The notes under the pieces were generated by a model. The model had not been told where the DNA came from. It saw only the letters and a list, made by a program, of their open reading frames with translations, and ran no database searches. Of a stretch of 64,000 nt of DNA, positions 63,623 to 64,000 are shown piece by piece (positions within the stretch are counted from its first letter, which is position 1; every line of letters starts with the position of its first letter). The stretch spans positions 496,001 through 560,000 of the forward strand of contig NZ_JACIEM010000005.1 in the NCBI RefSeq assembly GCF_014196845.1, read 5' to 3'. The DNA is from Aurantimonas endophytica (GTDB lineage Bacteria > Pseudomonadota > Alphaproteobacteria > Rhizobiales > Rhizobiaceae). The translations under genes and the position numbers were made by a program.

Positions 63623-64000
63623 ATGGCCGACCTATCGACGTCCTTCCTCGGCATATCCTCGCCGAACCCCTTCTGGCTGGCCTCGGCGCCGCCGACCGAC
63701 AAGGAATACAACGTCCAGCGGGCCTTCGAGCAGGGCTGGGGCGGGGTGGTGTGGAAGACGCTCGGCGAGGACCCGCCGCTGGTCAACGTCAACGGCCCGC
63801 GCTACGGCGCGATGTGGGGGCCGGACCGGCGGCTGCTCGGCTTCAACAATATCGAGCTGATCACCGACCGCGCGCTGGACACCAATCTGGAAGAGATCGC
63901 CCGGGTCAAGCGCAACTGGCCGGACCGGGCGATGGTCGTGTCGCTGATGGTGCCCTGCGAGGAAGCGCCCTGGCAGAAGATCCTCGCCCTCGTCGGCGAG
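63623..64000 (+). CDS. preA: Dihydropyrimidine dehydrogenase subunit PreA (N-terminal part)
   Basis: The gene runs off the window after 126 codons. The visible start, MADLSTSFLGISSPNPFWLA, followed by SAPPTDKEYNVQRAFEQGWGGVVWKT, is the FMN-binding barrel of the catalytic subunit that reduces uracil and thymine. AGGAGCAGAG precedes the ATG, 11 bases after preT. The C-terminal ferredoxin-like part would lie beyond the window. Confidence 0.93.
   Translation, partial: MADLSTSFLGISSPNPFWLASAPPTDKEYNVQRAFEQGWGGVVWKTLGEDPPLVNVNGPRYGAMWGPDRRLLGFNNIELITDRALDTNLEEIARVKRNWPDRAMVVSLMVPCEEAPWQKILALVGE

Noticed and set aside
1-64000. CRISPR arrays, insertion sequences, prophage, integrase-flanked islands, tRNA and rRNA genes
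   Set aside because: I looked for direct repeats, transposase or integrase motifs and the tRNA T-arm GGTTCGAAT pattern and found none that held up. A covariance search was not possible.

Overview
The window is GC-rich chromosomal DNA with tightly packed genes and no insertion sequence, phage, CRISPR array, rRNA or tRNA that I could find. Gene content points to an alphaproteobacterium of the order Hyphomicrobiales (Rhizobiales): heterotetrameric sarcosine oxidase, a rhizobial-type asparaginase, an Omp25/31-like porin, a pqqABCDE cluster with a rhizobial-style PqqA, an HWE histidine kinase, a DUF2267 protein and probable FNR and Irr operators. Family-level placement (for example Aurantimonadaceae) is only a guess.

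Layout. 1-1.9 kb: end of a membrane protein, then a di-haem cytochrome c peroxidase overlapping pseudoazurin, behind a perfect FNR box. 2.1-7.4 kb: soxBDAG sarcosine oxidase operon. 7.4-8.7 kb: glutathione transferase and NADPH-dependent FMN reductase. 8.7-13.9 kb (minus strand): four-gene imelysin/DUF1111/imelysin/DUF1513 iron-linked operon with a candidate Irr box. 14-20.7 kb: orphan solute-binding protein, class I aldolase, thioredoxin-fold protein, cytochrome c, porin, PfkB sugar kinase. 20.9-25.2 kb: a reduced pcaD-pcaB pair, PfpI-like protein, DUF3750 protein and asparaginase. 25.3-25.5 kb: candidate structured RNA. 25.5-31.7 kb: NYN protein, meaB, pqqABCDE and a FeeM-like acyltransferase. 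31.8-41 kb: GGDEF/EAL protein, CorA, methylmalonyl-CoA mutase mutA-mutB, HWE kinase, DUF2267 protein. 41-50.8 kb: HerA-like ATPase, TM2 protein, L,D-transpeptidase, haloacid dehalogenase, branched-chain aminotransferase-like enzyme, cupin, FeSOD, cytochrome c', di-haem cytochrome c and oligopeptidase B. 51-57.2 kb: complete seven-subunit Mrp cation/proton antiporter operon, followed by DUF423 and SDR genes. 58.4-64 kb: DUF427, release factor 3, BrkB-family protein and the start of the preT-preA pyrimidine-degradation operon, with a RutR-like palindrome upstream.

Themes. Periplasmic redox is prominent: a peroxidase with its blue-copper donor, DUF1111, two haem c proteins near SOD, a soluble cytochrome c and PQQ synthesis. 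Amino-nitrogen and small-molecule catabolism is spread across the window (sarcosine, asparagine, pyrimidines, protocatechuate remnants, propionyl/methylmalonyl-CoA). I saw no multi-gene system that is clearly undescribed. The items most worth following up are the candidate structured RNA at 25.3 kb, the terminator hairpin between pqqA and pqqB that contains the likely pqqB start, the imelysin operon with a motif-altered second imelysin, and several unassigned palindromes in promoter regions. Start codons were chosen by ribosome-binding site and family alignment from memory; no database search was run.
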